Shown one piece after another: positions 4,888-5,296 of a stretch of 5,296 nt of DNA. Below the pieces are notes generated by a model. It was not told the DNA's origin. It searched no databases and saw nothing but the letters and a program-made list of their open reading frames with translations. Within the stretch, counting starts at the first letter, position 1; each line of letters starts with the position of its first letter. The position numbers and the translations under genes are program-made. Source of the stretch: Pseudomonadota bacterium (GTDB lineage: Bacteria > SAR324 > NAC60-12); contig JACNKY010000379.1 in assembly GCA_014381795.1 (NCBI GenBank), forward strand, positions 1 through 5,296, given 5' to 3'.

Positions 4888-5296
4888 ATGGCCGAAGTAC
4901 AAGGTCCACCTGCAGGTGGAGAAATGGATGGCATAGGTGCTGCTGCGAGTCAGGCATATGGAGAAGCTTTAGAAGGTGGGGCATCACCCCAAGAGGCTTT
5001 TGAAGCTGCCGGAAATGCAGCTCAAGAAGTAGCGACAGAAATGGGAATACCTCAGGAAGAGTTCGATCAGGGGTTTGAAGCTGCTTCCGGCGGTTTTGAG
5101 GATGCTATGGCTGATGGCGCATCACCCGCAGAAGCTTTTGGGTCTGCAATGGAAGCTGCTAATGAAGCTACAGACCCTGGTACAGATATGGGACCTCCTC
5201 CTGAAGACCACAACCCTCCATCAGGTGATATGGCCGATGTACGTGGTGATATGGCTGGTGTACAAGGAGATGTCTCAGGAGTATCCGGAGATGTGT
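4888..5296 (+). CDS. Repetitive acidic Ala/Gly-rich protein (3' end outside window)
   Basis: The frame is open for 136 codons to the window edge and has a strong ribosome-binding site. I do not recognise a named family. No signal peptide, membrane segment or cysteine is present in the visible part, which is rich in Ala, Gly, Glu and Asp. Residues about 24-69 and 70-111 are two divergent copies of a roughly 46-residue unit. They share GASPQEAF (31-38) versus GASPAEAF (77-84), then Ala/Glu-rich helical sequence, then ATEMGIPQEE versus GTDMGPPPED. The related MGIPQEEF (52-59) may mark a half-unit. A Pro-rich linker (103-111) precedes heptads: GDMADVR (113), GDMAGVQ (120), GDVSGVS (127) and GDV (134), still repeating at the edge. 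The heptads recall GDVSGL-type repeats of large hypothetical or surface proteins, perhaps a beta-solenoid or fibre. A secreted or surface role without an N-terminal signal is inference. Confidence 0.85.
   Translation, partial: MAEVQGPPAGGEMDGIGAAASQAYGEALEGGASPQEAFEAAGNAAQEVATEMGIPQEEFDQGFEAASGGFEDAMADGASPAEAFGSAMEAANEATDPGTDMGPPPEDHNPPSGDMADVRGDMAGVQGDVSGVSGDV
4978..5141 (+). repeat. Intragenic duplication, about 138-bp period
   Basis: The DNA coding GASPQEAF (from 4978) and GASPAEAF (from 5116) matches closely at the nucleotide level, including GCATCACCC and GCTTTTG, and the copies are 138 bases apart, equal to 46 codons. Conservation of silent positions suggests a fairly recent duplication or gene-conversion between units. 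Confidence 0.65.
5224..5295 (+). repeat. 21-bp tandem coding repeats (Gly-Asp-Met/Val heptads)
   Basis: Units begin at 5224, 5245, 5266 and 5287, and the last is cut by the window edge. Each starts GGT or GGA followed by GAT and then ATG or GTC/GTG. The first two are nearly identical in DNA (GGTGATATGGC), the later ones more diverged. An in-frame 21-bp period allows copy-number change without breaking the frame. Confidence 0.7.

Overview
This AT-rich bacterial window holds a minus-strand housekeeping operon (positions 3050 down to 1), a small secreted-protein gene upstream of it on the same strand, and a sparse plus-strand half. That half carries one small acidic protein gene and, after more than 800 bases with no convincing gene, the start of a repetitive acidic protein that runs off the right edge. 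A proteobacterial-type diacylglycerol kinase suggests a Gram-negative bacterium. I cannot name the lineage from the sequence alone. PheT has an N-terminal half in a longer style than the E. coli enzyme, and pheS is not next to it, which argues against a typical enterobacterial-like gammaproteobacterium.

Region by region: 1-191 (minus) is the N-terminal 63 codons of a MoaD-like molybdopterin synthase small subunit. 196-561 (minus) is dgkA. 573-3050 (minus) is pheT. The three genes are packed with a 4-base gap between dgkA and moaD and an 11-base gap between pheT and dgkA, with the dgkA ribosome-binding site overlapping the pheT stop, so they are probably co-transcribed and translationally coupled. 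3051-3201 is a short leader with a weak hairpin and an anti-Shine-Dalgarno-like pyrimidine tract. 3202-3582 (minus) encodes a small, very basic protein with a signal peptide. 3583-3835 is an AT-rich intergenic region containing a 16-bp direct repeat at 30-bp spacing. 3836-4060 (plus) encodes a 74-residue acidic, helical-looking protein of unknown function. 4061-4887 has no convincing gene but contains several perfect inverted repeats. 4888 to the window end (plus) opens a protein with about 46-residue Ala/Glu-rich repeats followed by Gly-Asp-Met/Val heptads.

The three operon genes do not form one pathway: Phe-tRNA synthesis with proofreading, lipid recycling at the inner membrane, and sulfur transfer for molybdenum cofactor. 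They look like a constitutive housekeeping cluster. The least familiar content is the repetitive protein at the right edge and the two small proteins of unknown function. I saw no tRNA, rRNA, CRISPR array, transposase or phage gene.
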